This document shows, piece by piece, positions 23,757 through 36,239 of a stretch of DNA of 64,000 nt. The notes under the pieces are model-generated. The model was not told where the DNA came from. It did not search any database and saw only the letters and a list, made by a program, of their open reading frames with translations. The DNA is taken from NCBI RefSeq assembly GCF_020921035.1, contig NC_063158.1, positions 1,904,001 through 1,968,000 of the forward strand, written 5' to 3'. Position 1 is the first letter of the stretch, and every line of letters begins with the position of its first letter. The position numbers and the translations under genes were made by a program. Source of the DNA: Rhodamnia argentea. Lineage: Eukaryota > Streptophyta > Magnoliopsida > Myrtales > Myrtaceae.

Positions 23757-24345
23757 TAGGGGTGAGATATGTCCGGTCCGGTCCGGTTCCCATCAAAAAT
23801 TGAATGGAACCGAGAAATTAGGCCCTCCCATTTATAAAAAATCGGAGAGCTGGACCGAGTGGGCAAAATTCCCACTTTTAATAGGGCTTTTCCACCGCCA
23901 CCGGCCAGAATGAGAGGGGACTGGACCGTTGGTCAATTCGGTCCTAGGCCGTTCTAAGGGTTTTCGGTCCGCGGTTTCGAAAAGTGGATGCACACTTTGA
24001 TAGAAGATGCGATTGAGCTCGAGGTCAAGAAAACAAGGGTCGGTGTACCACAAGCTCGATGGAGTCAAGGCCTCTTCAATTAGCAGCTCCGGATCGAACC
24101 CTAAATGACCAAAACCTAAACAACAAGTAAACATTAGGTTTGTTTTAAAAAAAAAATTTAAAAAGGACCGGTCCGTTTCGGTCTTGGGCCCTAGGCAGGA
24201 ACTGAACCGCCGCTCGATCGGTTCCTCTTATAATTTTTTTGTCTTTATTGGATCTGTCCCCTAAAGCTAGAGAACCGGACCATCGGTCCCAACCCGTATC
24301 TTTTTCGTCCTCGGTTCGTAGTAGTCTTTTTGCTCAACCCCTTTA
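23757..24345. mobile_element. hAT-type MITE nested in the MURA 5' exon
   Basis: GCCATTAT is duplicated on both sides (23749-23756, 24346-24353), the 8-bp size of hAT insertions. The ends are TAGGGGTGAGAT and, reversed, TAAAGGGGTTGAG. The interior has repeated GGTCCGGTCCGG / GGACCGGTCCG motifs as in other plant hAT MITEs. Removing it together with one copy of the duplication rejoins the MURA N-terminal frame across the PB1-like region, so it arrived after the MULE. Confidence 0.75.
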
Positions 24346-26969
24346 GCCATTATTGTATGGTGTGGTGGGCAATTTCTTATTGGCATTGAAGAATTGGAAT
24401 ATGAAGATGGGCTTGAAGGTACCATCTTTGTCGATGCAAGCAAGGCATCCTATATTCAATTCATGAGGGACATAGTGTATTATTTTAAATGCAAAGTCGA
24501 TAAGTTGTATTACCGTGTTCCAAGGAAGGCCTTGTGTGATGGGTTGTGATTCTTCAAGGATGATAGTGGACTTAAGGATATTATTTACCATTATCTTCAT
24601 AGTGAGGAAGCAACGATGTATGTTGAGCACGACGATAGTAGATGAAGATGAAGATGTTGAAGATGATGAGGGCACTCAAATAGGAGAAGTAGGAGAAGAA
24701 TCTGTTTTAGACGAAGGGCAATTTGAGAGGTAAGAGCGTGTAGCAAGTAATGTTGAGCAAGTTTAGCAAAAGGGGAGATTTTCCCAAGTATATGGTGAAG
24801 ACATAGACGATGAAGGATTAACTGGATTAGCTTGTGAATTTGCGGAATACGATGAATCAGAAGATGAAGCTTTGGCGGTTGCCAATGGTGCAAGTGATGA
24901 TGATGGTGATGAAGTTGCATGTTCAAGGCAAAAGCAAAGGGAATTTATGAGACAAAAAATTGCAGCTTTTGGAGAGTCGCATCGGCCTCAACTAGAAAAT
25001 GGGGACACAGAAGGTGCAGCTGCTGGTAATGAAACCGAATATGAAGAAAGTAGCGGTGACGACGAGAGTGCTAGTTTCGGGAGTGAACTTCAAGGTGATG
25101 AAGTACCCGTGCATAGAAGAAGGAAAAATAAGTATCCTTGCTATGATCCTACTATTGCATGTCCAGTTTTGTCTGTACGAATGAGGTTTAATAATGTCAA
25201 ACAGCTAAAAAAAGCTATTGTCAAGAGCTCAATTTTTGAATAAAGGTGTGTGGAATTTTATAGACACACTAAGGACTTTCTCAGAGCTAAGTGTTCACAA
25301 CTAAATTGTCCTTGGAAGATTTATGGTGCGCTGAATAAGAGGATCGGGTTATTCAAGAGCATACTTGTCCCATTATTTTTTACAACAAAATGGTAATAAG
25401 TGTATGATTGTCTAAGCATTTCTTCAACACTATTAAGGCGATGGCTGAGGAATAATGCAAAAGGCCCAAGTAGAAAGTGATGAAGGCATTAATAGTTCGG
25501 TACAAGGAAGAATATGCCTAGATTTGGGATTATGCTTACAAGTGTAGGCTTCAAAACTCACATAGTGTAGTTTATGTAGAGGTCGTGGAGATGTCACCGT
25601 CCGACTACGGGACTAAGTTTGATAGATTTTATATTTGCTTTGACGCATGCAAATGAGAATTTTTGGCTAGTTGTAGAAGAGTTGTAGGATTGGATGGATG
25701 TTTTTTGAAGGGGTTATGCAAGGGGGAGTTGTTGGCTGTCATTGGGAGAGATGCCAATAACCAAATGTATCTCATAGCTTGGGCTATTGTCAAGGTAGAG
25801 AACAAGGACACTTGGCCCTGGTTCTTAAAGAATTTGATTAACGATCTTGAGATAACTAATAGAGAAGTTGGGCATTCATGAGTGACCAACAAAAGGTAAT
25901 GTTTATTGCTTTTGCTGATAGTCTTTTTTTTTTTTTTTAAATTATTACGGGACCGGCTAGTGCACATGGGAGTTCATATTAGACTCTTGTTATTAAATTT
26001 CTTTTTGCTTTTGTTGATAATATTTTTTTTAATTATTGCGGGGACTTATGTCGACATTTGCTGAGTTGATGCCATATGCTGAACATAGGATGTGTGCAAG
26101 GTACATCTATGCAAATTGGGTAAAGATCTATAAAGGAGACAAGCCACAGAAGTAATTTTGGTAGATAGCAAAGAGTGCCAACATGGCTAAATTTAGAATG
26201 GCTAAGAAGGGATTGTTAGAGCTAACAAAGGACAATTTTGAGGCACTATTTCGAACTAATCCTTAGTATTGGTGTAGGGCATTCTTTAGTGAAGAATTCA
26301 AGTGCGATATAGTCGACAACAACCTCAACGAAGCATTTAATGGTAGAATATTTGAAGCCAGGTGCAATCCGATCATCGGCATGCTTGAAGACATATGAGT
26401 CATGGTTATGAGAAGATTGTAGACACAAAGAGATGAGGGTGCAAAGTGGACAAGATAATGTGGTCCTAGGATTGCGAAAAAATTGGATGACAACTTGTCT
26501 GTTGCTAGGTTTTGTCTTCCAACATGGAATGGAGATAATGGTTTTGAGATGGTGAATAATAGCGATACGTATATCATTCACTTAGAGAGAAGAAAGTATT
26601 CATGTCGAGCTTGGCAATTAATTGAAATTCCTTATGTACATGTCGTTTGTGCAATCCAGTCGAAGCAACGGAACCCGGAGGAATAGCTACATGAGTATTA
26701 CAAGAAAAACACATATCTTGGGTCTTACAAATTCATGTTGCACCCTCGCAGATCGAGGAAATTTTGGGAGCCAATAGATCGTGAAGAAGCTAATAGGAAA
26801 GCCAAAACGGAAACAAATAATAGATGCGAGGGAGGTCTCAAGTAAGAGAATGAGCATAACTAGTGCAAAGATGAAATGCTTCTATTGCCATATGGAAGGG
26901 CACAATAAGAAAGGTTCATCAACAACATCCTAGTGATGGACCAAGTGTAAGGTAGCTGCGGTTAAAGGG

Positions 26970-27100
26970 CCTATTGATGGGCCAGCTATAGTACCAACAG
27001 TTGGGCTTACTCATGGGCTAACACTCGGGCCTACCGAGGGGCCTACTATTGGGCTAACAGTTGGGCTTACTAAAGCGGCATCTACAGGCCTAACCACTGA
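26970..27100 (+). repeat. Short degenerate repeats coding GPT/GLT units in MURA
   Basis: Units such as GGGCCTACCGAGGGGCC and GTTGGGCTTACTCATGGGC recur about every 24 bp, coding a Gly-Pro-Thr / Gly-Leu-Thr-rich linker between the zinc knuckle and the C-terminal exon. Confidence 0.55.
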
Positions 27101-29029
27101 GTCCACAATTGAACAAAAGAAAAGGAGAAAATATCTAGTAAGTTGTACAATTATTTGTGCTAGTTTTATTTTATGAACTTTACTTTGACTTTGTTACTTT
27201 TTTATGTCTTTCTTAGGTGAGAAGAAGACAAGCTACTTAGGTTGCTGAAAGTAAGGCACCACAACGGACAAGAGGGGCTCGTGGGAAAAGGATCAAGCAA
27301 TGCGGTTATGACATCTATGCGGACTCATGTACTGGAATGACTATTATGTAAATTTTATAGGACTCATGTATTTCAATTATTGTTAATTGTATTTCATATC
27401 ATTGACCATGTCATTGTTGTTGTAACCTGGGCCGAGGACCGAGCTTCTTATCGCTCAATGCGGCCTAACTCAAGAGTCTAATGATGTGTCAAAAGAGAGT
27501 GCTTCAAAGAAGAAAAAAACTGCTGTAGCTCCAAAACAACCACCAACTACTAGAGTTCGTGCGAAGAAGGTGCATGGAAGAACAATGGCAATTGAAGTAT
27601 ATGCACCAGGTTGAAAACCCGTACGTGATGATGATGAACCACTTGCAAGCCCAGCTTAAGAACCTGGACGATGGGTTAGAAAGAGTATAAGGATCACAAA
27701 TCAAGTCAACAATCCATCAAAAGGAAAACAATATGGGGGGTTGGTGGATGTTGACCGAGTTTGATGTTGTTATGTCTTTTATTGTTGCTTTTTCACATGT
27801 TTGATGGGAGGTGAACCTTGAATGATGGTGGAAAACATTTCTGATGGATGTTTTTGTTTGTGAAGGATTAGTTGGCAAAACTGATGGATATTTTTATTTG
27901 TGAATTTTCGGTTGAATGTTAAGGGTAATGGAGTTTTTGTCAGTGCCTTACTTTTTCGTTGTTGTGTTGTTCTTGACTAATGTGAGGTTGTTGGCGTTAT
28001 GTTGCTGGGATGATGTTGCTAGAGTTTTTGTCTGTGCGGGTTGGATTATGCTTACTGTAAGTAGCTGTTGGTGCACGTGCAGCTTCGAGCTGTGCATCAA
28101 CAGCTGTTGGTGCACGTGAGCGGGAGCGCCTTGCATCACTAGCACCAGCTGTGCATGTGGTACAACTTATAGCAAAAGAAGCTATTAGTGCAATATGCTT
28201 GAGCTCTACCACTAGCAACCGCGAGCTGTTGGTGCAAACTATACCAAGTTCGACGGGAAAAGTGCACTAGAAGTGCTATAACTTGTGTACGGCGTTCATT
28301 GGTGCATAACTTTAAACATTTTAAGTGCATAACTTTAAATTGTTTCTTGAGTGCTACGCGGAGCAAATCTTTACTTGAGTGCTAGTAACTTTTTGCGTGC
28401 CTTAGTTGAGTGCCACGATCTTTCCGGCATTACAGCTTTTGAGCTCTAAGCTTTCCCTGTCGCCACGTCAACTGGCACTCAGTGATATTTTAAAGTTAGA
28501 CTTAAATGGTTTTGTTATGAGCTCCAAGTTAAGTTTGACGTTCTGTGTACTTCCAAGTTCGATTGGCATTGAATTGATCATTATGTAACCACTAGTGGCA
28601 CTAAAATGTCCATTTTCACTAAAACTTGGCACTAAATTGATCATTTTAAGAAAAACTTGGCACTTAAGTGATTACTTCAATAAAAATTTGGCACTGAAGT
28701 ATTAATTTTTTAAGCACAACCGGCACTAAAGTGATCACTTTCAGCAAACCACTATTTCATTTGACAGCGTTTGCTGCAAAAATTGTAGCAATCTAGGAAA
28801 TTATCAACAACTAACATATCATTCACAAACAAAGCAAATGGAGTTGACAATGCACAACAACTAATATCAGCAAAACTTGTAAATGTGCACATGTAGTGAA
28901 TTCCAATCTCGACTTCAACCAAAAGTAGAGAGCAAACTCTTGTTCCATACAACAATTAAGGAAAAACATCAAACTAATAACACAACTACAAATTAACTTG
29001 TCACAACTTCATGTTTCATTTATTTTCAA

Positions 29030-29475
29030 TTATGATAGATCGAGAAACCTATTCTCATTGGTCTCTTTACATTTACCCATGAAATAGGCTACACAACAAA
29101 ACAATAAGACAATCAACGCTTGAGAACAAATTCTTTCAAATTTGATGCTTGAAACTTCCTTTTTCAAATGGTTAGCCAAAGATGCTAATGCGTTATTTTT
29201 AGCTTGCATTGACTGAATATCAACATCCTCCAACTCGTCCAATAATGTAGGAAATGGTTGATGTCGTTCTTCAAGAAGCTCCAATATCACCTCGGTCGCT
29301 TGTCCGGAAAATTTTACATCGACCCATTTGAAATATTTGCACTTCAAGCCTTCTCTATACCTGGTGCATCCATTGAATCGTCTCCCCGGATTCAACCGCG
29401 TCCAAGGTATATTTTATTGGACTTGATAACCCACAATAACAATAGCACTCACCTTATTTGTTTCGAAAAGAATTG
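29030..29475 (-). pseudogene. GRF zinc-finger gene of MULE-1 (frameshifted)
   Basis: On the minus strand, convergent to MURA. A zf-GRF domain is visible in two frames: ECYCYCGLSSPIK (about 29450-29412), then, after one extra base, WTRLNPGRRFNGC..GLKCKYFKWVD to about 29320. It is followed by a charged helix (coiled coil, LASLANHLKKEVSS) and a hydrophobic segment ALIVLLFCCVAYFMG near the C-terminus, ending at 29030. zf-GRF binds single-stranded nucleic acid in known proteins. The same gene occurs in the same place in MULE-2 (36240-36697), so it looks like element cargo or an element gene rather than a chance neighbour. Confidence 0.7.
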
Positions 29476-30314
29476 GGGTTAGGCGGCCGGTGTCGCTCGT
29501 GAAATCCCCTCAAGTTTGGCTTTTTTGGCAAACCGAAATTGGGGTCAGGCGGCTGTGAAGTTAGGGATTTTCTTGAAGGTTATGACTCCGTATTTCCATA
29601 TTTTTTGAACGAAAATCGGTTTTGACAATTTACCCCCAAATTTTTCCAAGTTTGAGTTGTCATTTTTTTTGGCAAACCGAAATTGGGGTGTGTCATCGTA
29701 AAAGGTAGGGATTTTCTTGAATTGGCTTATTTAGGGAGATTATGGGGATAACGTAACAATGATAAAAGCCACTTAAGGGTGAAGACCTCTCCATTTGCAA
29801 GTATGACAATAGAGGGTTAAACCCCATATTGGTCGCAACTATACATGTACTAAATCACATTTGATAGTTAATTTAATGAAAATTAACGGAGTTAATTGTA
29901 CATGTTACTTTAGAGTATTTTTTTTTTTTTGGTAAATAATTTTTTTTCTTTTGAATTGGCTTTTTTAGGTTTGTACGCTACTAAAGCCGCTTGGGAAGCG
30001 CTATGAGGTTTCTTTGGGGTAAAATTGGGGATTTTTTCTTCAATCGGCTGATTTAGGGTTGTTATTTGGAGAACCCGATCCAAAACGACGTCGTGAAGGC
30101 TTTGCGTTGCTAACTGGACTCTCTAGCGGCCATGTCGACTTCACTTATTAATAAAATAAGGCCACGTTAGAATCTGGCAAACCAAATCGGACTTGGCACT
30201 AAAACGATTGTTTTTTCAAACACTTGACAGTAAAGAGATCCGATTGAAATCTTTGACATCAAAGTGATTTTCGTACACAACTTTTAACACCAAAAGTGTC
30301 CTTTTCCCCTCATA

Positions 30315-30680
30315 GTTGCTTTCTTTTGCTTGATTTGTTGCAATTGAGGCTGTGCTTTGCTAATGTGCTTTTTTTGTTCAGTTATTTAACTAAAACTACC
30401 AAGTTGGCTAATAAAATAAATTTCTCTATCTTAGGAGTAAAATTGCATTTGAAGAAATCCACTTATTAGATACACGGGATTGAGGAAAGACATATACCAT
30501 AGTTGGTAGATGTGACTCTTCATATATTGCTTTCTTTTGCTTGATTTGTTGCAATTGAGGCTGTACTTTGTTATTGTGTTTTTGTCATTTAGTTATTTAA
30601 CTAAAACTACTAAGCTGAAAAATAAAATAAATTTCTCTATCTTAGGAGTAGAATTGCATTTGAAGAATATCACTTATAAG
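30315..30680. repeat. Tandem duplication, period about 211 bp
   Basis: TTGCTTTCTTTTGCTTGATTT..CAATTGAGGCTGT..CTATCTTAGGAGTA at 30315-30470 recurs at 30526-30675 with about 90% identity. The first copy begins inside the MULE-1 target duplication, so MULE-1 sits at the left edge of copy one. No coding sense seen. Confidence 0.75.
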
Positions 30681-31493
30681 ATGCTTCGCAAGGACAAATT
30701 AGGTCGAGCAAGATTTATACCATGTTTGTCGGCGTGAGTTTTGGAATGGATTATTCCATGTACTCTCGAGCAAGTATTTCATTTGACTCTAATTCCCAAT
30801 TGTAAGCCCTACGACCCGGAGTTGGGAGTATTACTTAAAAGTAAATTTTTGTTTATTTTTTTTTATCTTTATTGCACAATGACTTAATTAAACGGTGATG
30901 CGATTTTGGCTTCAATGTTGGAGATACACAATCAAGCAATTCTTTATTTTCTGTCACCTCGCTTTATTTTCTTGGTCTTGTTGATTTAGATGTTAATGAT
31001 GGTCTTAGGTGCCTAGCAGAAGAATTCCTATGTTTTGTGGCATTAGAATTTTTAATTTTTTGGCTTAATTGGTTAAATGAATTAGATAGCTCACTTACGT
31101 TGCATGGTGAAGTGTGGGGAATGTTGCTAATGAAAAGATTCTAAACCTTCTTACGGGAGGATAGGGTATACTCGCTACTTTTGCCTATTCTAGTTACGTA
31201 CTCCCACTCACTTTTATCTTCTCTTCTTTTTTTTAATTTTTTTTCTTTTCAAACCACATATGCATCTTAGGTGGAAAAAAATTGTTTATACCAATTTATC
31301 TATTCTATATACTAAGGGAGATTTCCATAAGGACAAATCACGTAAGTCACTTCCTCATTTCTTTTTCCCCTCTTTTGGGCTTTCATTCCTCTAAATCTAA
31401 GGGGTTTCTCTTTTTACTATACTTCTCCTTTCTGCCACTTCGTTTTGTCGAATTTCTTTTACTTTATTTTTGAAGCTATATTATTGTTATGCA
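30681..31493. other. Spacer between the two MULEs; no gene
   Basis: T-rich intergenic DNA with no frame that I can support. Confidence 0.35.
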
Positions 31494-32143
31494 CTTCTTT
31501 TTCAATAAAATGACTCCTGGAGTGACAATATTTGTGTATACGGCGCCAACTTTGGTGTTGATATTTTCCTCTCCCAATCAAACGACGTCATTCGACTTAC
31601 ATACATGGACGAGATCGCTTCTACATTGATTGCAAAAGCGGCATCGTTCAAAGGAGGTTCATCAAAAAAGGGAAAAATCTTATCCTTGGTCGAACACTTA
31701 CCCTTCCCATTGCTCTCCTTCTTGACGTCACTCTCCCCGTCGCTTTTTGTCACTTGCTCTTTGTCGGTCAATGCCTGTTGATCACTTGTAGGCCGGCGAG
31801 GTCGCTCGCTCACTATAAGTTTTCTTTCTATGATTGCATTGAGTCGTGCGAAATTAGGGCTCCAAATAGGGGTTGTTGCCATGAGTTGCGTAAAATTAGG
31901 GCTTGAAAGGGAAATTGGGATTGATGGTGCAGGGGGTGAGTTGCACAAAACTAGGTTTTGAAAGTGCTCATGGGGTCGTTTGTGCAGAGCTTACTGATTA
32001 GGATTCAAAAGGGGAGTCCACGATTCTTTGTTTGTACCTTTGTCTATGTGCTGTCATTATTGTCGTTAATGTGGGTTGTGGTCCATATGGGGTGTCCATT
32101 GTATTAAAAAATTTGGCTGAGTGTGATTGTCGTGCTTGTAGGT

Positions 32144-34195
32144 TGTCGACACCTAGTTTTTTATCACCTTTATTTCATTTTTTATTTATTTTATTCTCAA
32201 AAAATTATTAAAAAAATAGGTAAAAAATCATAAAAATTGAAAAATTAACTTTGGAAGCCTTGGCCTAGCCTTAGGAACCAATTTTGAACAAAAAATATTT
32301 TTCGTAATTTTTAATATTTTTTTGAATATATTTAATTATAAAATGCCCAAAAAAATCAGAAAAAATACCATTCGTGATCATAAAAATACAAAAAATAGTA
32401 TATATTTTTATTTTAATTTTCTTCACTTGGTACTTATTTTTGAAAATTTGATTCGGGTCACTATGTTCCTTACAGTATAAACGAATCGAGTAAAATCCGC
32501 TCAAGTTTTAATTTGTAATTATTTTAATAAACCATGACATTGATATCTAGAGCCTTGAAATGCAATTGTGTATTTGCCTTCCAATTTTTCATTTTAACCA
32601 AATGGCTTGTTGAATTCTTTATAATTTAGTCCCGGTTTCAATATTGAAATTAAAATTTTCCTATGGACACCCATGAAACCCAAGACCACTACCTAATGTT
32701 TTCATCATTCTGAACAATTGGTGATGGAGCTCGGCTTGATTCGACCGTTTAGGCTTTGAATTATCGAAAATCATTACCGGGTCAAACTTTGAATTTGGGG
32801 TTTTGTGTAATCAACAGTTAACCCCGAGATACCTCTCTTAGATGTCAAACATGCTGTAGAAGCCAATTCCAGCTTCAATTTGATGGAAAAATGTCAATTT
32901 GGGGGTAAAAATGGTGAAACCGGGTCGAGCGGATCCGACCCGCGCGACCCGGCACTGTTCATCATTCTTCTATCACACACCAACAGCTCGCACACCCGTT
33001 TTCCCTCCCAGACACGGCCTTTGGACGACACCGCCCACATCACAGGATCTAATCTTTGTCCGCTAGCGCACCTCATCGATCGTACAGAGCAGCTGGCGTA
33101 TAGGGATCCGTGAAAAAGGACGACTGTTTTGGGGAATGTCGAGTGTACGGGAGGATGAGCGGAGGTTTTGTATGACTGTTTTAATTTTTGGAGCGTTTTG
33201 TTCCGGGGCTTGCCGGCCGTTGGTTCCACCCGGTGCGTTTTTTTTTGCTCCCCTGTTTTGTTTTGTTTTTTTTAGCTTCCTTCCTTTTTTTTTTTTAATC
33301 AGTACACATCTTGTCGCTTTCCCCACGCCTACACTGTTCTTCTTTTTTTACTTTTTTATTTCTGGTTTTTTTCTTTTGTTTTTTGATGTTTTGTTTTTTT
33401 GGTGTTTTTTTTCCTTTTTTTACCGCGGCGCCGTATACCCCGCTGTCGCTCCTGTTTTACCTCACTTCGTTGCTGGTTGTCGTGGCGCCCGCTCTTTCTT
33501 TAAATGTATAATGTATATATATTTATATAAGGGGTTGGTCGACTACCGGGGCTCGGGCGTTCCGCATCTGGGAATTTCTGCATAGAAAATAATTAATAAG
33601 AATTTTGACGCAAACTACATCGTTTTAGGTGGTTTTATTGGTTGGACCGGGCCCGGGGGGTGACCGTTCGAATTATTTAAATAAACAATTCGGTATATAA
33701 AAATAAAAATTAAATTCTAAAATGGAAAATCATAAAAATTAGTAATATTGGAAAATCTAAAAAATTCCAGAAGGAAGACACATCAACTAGCCGACCTATC
33801 TTGGTTGTTTCAACTCAACCTTCAAAAATGATGTCGGCGGTCATCTCCAAAATCGAAATTCCAAAACCCCCCCAAAAGGAAATGGCCACAATCAACCGAT
33901 CATACCTATCTTGGTTGTTTCACTCCCAAACCTTCGAAAATGACATTTCTTTATGGAATTCCAAAAATCCCAAATAGGAAATGTCCCATCACGCCACGAC
34001 CTTCTTGGTTGTTTCGTCTGAACCTTTAAAAAAGTTGTTCCTTTCCCAGCTTCTTCCCTCTGCCTCTTAGCCTTGGGGCTATATTAGGGGCCTTCGATTG
34101 GAATTGTTGGCCTCTTCGCATTGATTGTGCTTTTTATTGACTATGACTGATAGGATAAGTTCCGACATGCATAAAGATCTTGTTGGAATCACTGT
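32144..34195 (+). mobile_element. Possible LTR (solo) inside MULE-2
   Basis: It starts TGTCGACACCTAG, a common gypsy LTR start. TAGGT stands on both sides (32139-32143, 34196-34200). A TATA-like TTTATATAAGGGG at about 33522-33534 precedes GC-rich sequence. The right end lacks the expected CA, so the right boundary and the solo-LTR reading are tentative. Long T-runs (33240-33420) explain several open frames here. Confidence 0.35.
33770..34035. repeat. Three degenerate tandem units of about 110 bp
   Basis: Each unit contains CCTATCTTGGTTGTTTCA (or CCTTCTTGGTTGTTTCG), then AACCTTC/AAA and AATTCCAAAA..CCC. The marks are at about 33796, 33904 and 34000. Inside the possible LTR. Confidence 0.6.
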
Positions 34196-34509
34196 TAGGT
34201 ACCAAAGGTATTTCGCGTATCGTTCCCCCCTCGCCTCCCCCGGGTCGGCCCCTCCGAAGTCGGTTTGCCTCGGTCCCTTCCGTTACTATTTACCCCCTTT
34301 GTTGGCTGCCCCGCCCCCCTTCGGCCCTCTTCCTTTCCTTTTCTTTTTGTCCACTATAAAAAAAATTGGTAGAGATGTCGTGCATGTAAGGGTCTATCCA
34401 CCTATGTGGGGATCTCCATGTAAATTTATCGTGGATGTGGGTTGCCAAATTTACTGAGTCCATGTTATCGTGTATGTGGTCTCAAAAATTAATAATTTTT
34501 TTCTTTGGG

Positions 34510-35262
34510 TGCAGCTTTGACATTGCAGATGGGGACACAACTTTAACCATCATTTTTAACTATGGTGGGGAGTTCTATGTATATGGATGTAAGTAGGCAT
34601 CTTATATTACTCTCGTAAGGGAAATAATGCAATAGTACCATTGCAAAGTGGGAAGTTTATATTATTGTGTTCCTAGGGAAAGCTTGAAAGATGATTTGAG
34701 ATTTTTTTATGATGACAATGGTGTTTGTGTTGTTTTGTGGGCTAAATTAGTCTAAGATTGACCTCATTTTGTCTGATTCACGTGAGAAAAAGACCAACTG
34801 CAAAGGGTGCAGAAAGTGAGCCACCACACCGAACAAGAGGGGCTATTGGGAAAAATGATAAGACGATATGGTTATAGCCTTTTCATAGATGAATGTATCG
34901 GAATGACCATTTTGAATGTAAGTTTTGTAGGACTTGTCGTTATCGTATATTATTTTGTTGACAATAACTTAATATGGTTTCTTGTTATAGCTTGGCTATT
35001 TCTACATAGGTGCTTATCTCTAGAGGTAGTCCAACTCAAGAGTTAACCGCTGCACTAAAGAAACCAGCTTAAAAGAAGATGACAACAAGTGCTACTCCAA
35101 ATAAGACAGAGGGTCCTCACGCCACCAATGAGCCTACTAAGAAGAAAGTATATGCGATAAGAGGGAACTTGTACTGCCAATTAGAAAGAGTGCAAGGATA
35201 ATGAATCAAGATAAACTATCAAAATGAAAAAAAGGAACTGGGGGACTTGTGAAAATTGATTA
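34510..35262 (+). pseudogene. MURA remnant of MULE-2 (N- and C-terminal parts only)
   Basis: The first part resembles the PB1-like N-terminus of MULE-1's MURA (GDTTLTIIFNYGGEFYV.., then YYCVPRESLKDDLRFF). Directly after comes the C-terminal part (EPPHRTRGAIG..), which in MULE-1 lies about 2.7 kb downstream (APQRTRGARGKR). The last exon (about 35010-35262) also matches, ending near LPIRKSARIMNQ. The DNA-binding and catalytic core is deleted and stops remain. Confidence 0.65.
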
Positions 35263-36239
35263 ATGGGAGGATGCTGGTTTTAGTTTTTTGTTATTGTTTT
35301 TTTGCTAAGAGGCTATGCACCTATGTGGATGGGGATATTTGACTTGATTTTTGTGCTTCACAAATATGTAATGACCAAGTTCTAGACTTGAATGTCAATT
35401 TTCTTTTTCCATTTCAATAGTTAGATTTTTTGTTGTGATTATTTTGCTGGTTATGGCTGAGTTGGTAGTTGTTTTGTTGGTTGTGGCTGAGTTGGTGGTG
35501 TGGTGTGGTGTTTGAAGGATGGTTATTTTAAAGGAATAAGGTAAGGTTGGTGCTTGTATAGGGTGTAGCAGCTCGCTGAAGCCTAGTGCTTCAGCTAGTG
35601 TAGGGCTTGCTAGTGCGGTGGTGTAGCACCAGGAGCGGTTGCTACTAGTTCATGCTACTTTTGTATTAGCTTCTTGAAGCTGTATAATTTTTTTTTAGAA
35701 ACCAAAATTGCTATTTTTAAAAAGTTTTGGATCACGATTAGTCACTTTTTATAACTTATAGCACTTTAAGTGATCACATTTTATAACTTATGGTACTTAA
35801 GTGATTTCTTTCAAAAAAATCTTAGCACTGAAACGATTATAATTTACAACCAAGATTGTTAGAATTCCTTCATTTGGTAATGGTTTACAGTAAAATTTGT
35901 AGCAAACTAGTATCATCAAACCAGCAAATATTGTAGCAAAACCATACTTCTAAGACAAAAGCTAAGCAAACCAAGATTCACAATACACAACTAATCAAAA
36001 CAATTTGTAAGTGCTCAAAACCAATGAATTTCAATTCCAACCTTTTGTTTCCAACCATACATAGCAATAACCCTCATGGTCCATTCAAAATTTCCAGCAA
36101 ACCAACAAGAACAACCTTCTTGTTCCATTCAAAATTTGTAGCAAATCAACAATAGAACGATAGTTACAAATCACCCAATAAAAATACATATTCCATATAA
36201 CATCAACTATTATAGATTGAGAAACTTCTTCTCATTGTT

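Larger units (their letters stand above)
23725..27764 (+). pseudogene. MURA transposase pseudogene of MULE-1
   Basis: Domains in order, in shifting frames: start MGDKQHIVAII (23725), then after a hAT insertion a PB1-like region (GGQFLIGIEELEYEDGLEG..YYRVPRKALCDG). An acidic stretch follows, then the MuDR DNA-binding region (CPVLSVRMRFNNVKQLKKAI, ~25158-25225, then AKCSQLNCPWKIYGAL). The MULE transposase core shows its first catalytic Asp in VVGLDGCFLKGLCKGELLA (25681-25737), a second in FMSDQQK (other frame, ~25874-25895) and the Glu region NNLNEAFNGRI (~26319-26350). Next are a degraded SWIM finger (CRAWQLIEIPYVHVVCAI), a zinc knuckle CFYCHMEGHNKKG (26878-26916) and a GPT/GLT-rich repeat (26970-27100). 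An intron lies at about 27137-27218. The last exon ends at TGA 27762-27764. At least ten in-frame stops plus frameshifts: not functional. Confidence 0.85.
22685..30308 (+). mobile_element. MULE-1: full-length Mutator-like element, 7.6 kb
   Basis: The left terminal repeat (from GGGAAAAGGACACTTTTGGT) and the reverse complement of the right end match over about 85 bp at roughly 75%, with the first 20 bases nearly identical. The flanks CTCACAGTTG (22675-22684) and CTCATAGTTG (30309-30318) are a target duplication with one mismatch; the true length (9 or 10) is blurred by the G-run. Inside are a MURA-type transposase pseudogene on plus (23725-27764) and a convergent GRF zinc-finger pseudogene on minus (29030-29475). 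The layout mirrors maize MuDR with its convergent mudrA and mudrB genes. Many stops show it is inactive. A hAT MITE has landed inside. Confidence 0.88.

Noticed and set aside
24597..24926. His-rich minus-strand frame
   Set aside because: Antisense of the acidic Asp/Glu stretch of the MURA pseudogene (GAT/GAA codons read backwards).
31502..31948. 148-codon minus frame at the left end of MULE-2
   Set aside because: Starts inside the likely element and overlaps its terminal repeat; no domain found. Could be revisited if transcripts exist.
33136..33585. 149-codon Phe-rich frame
   Set aside because: Composition artefact of long T runs in a possible LTR.
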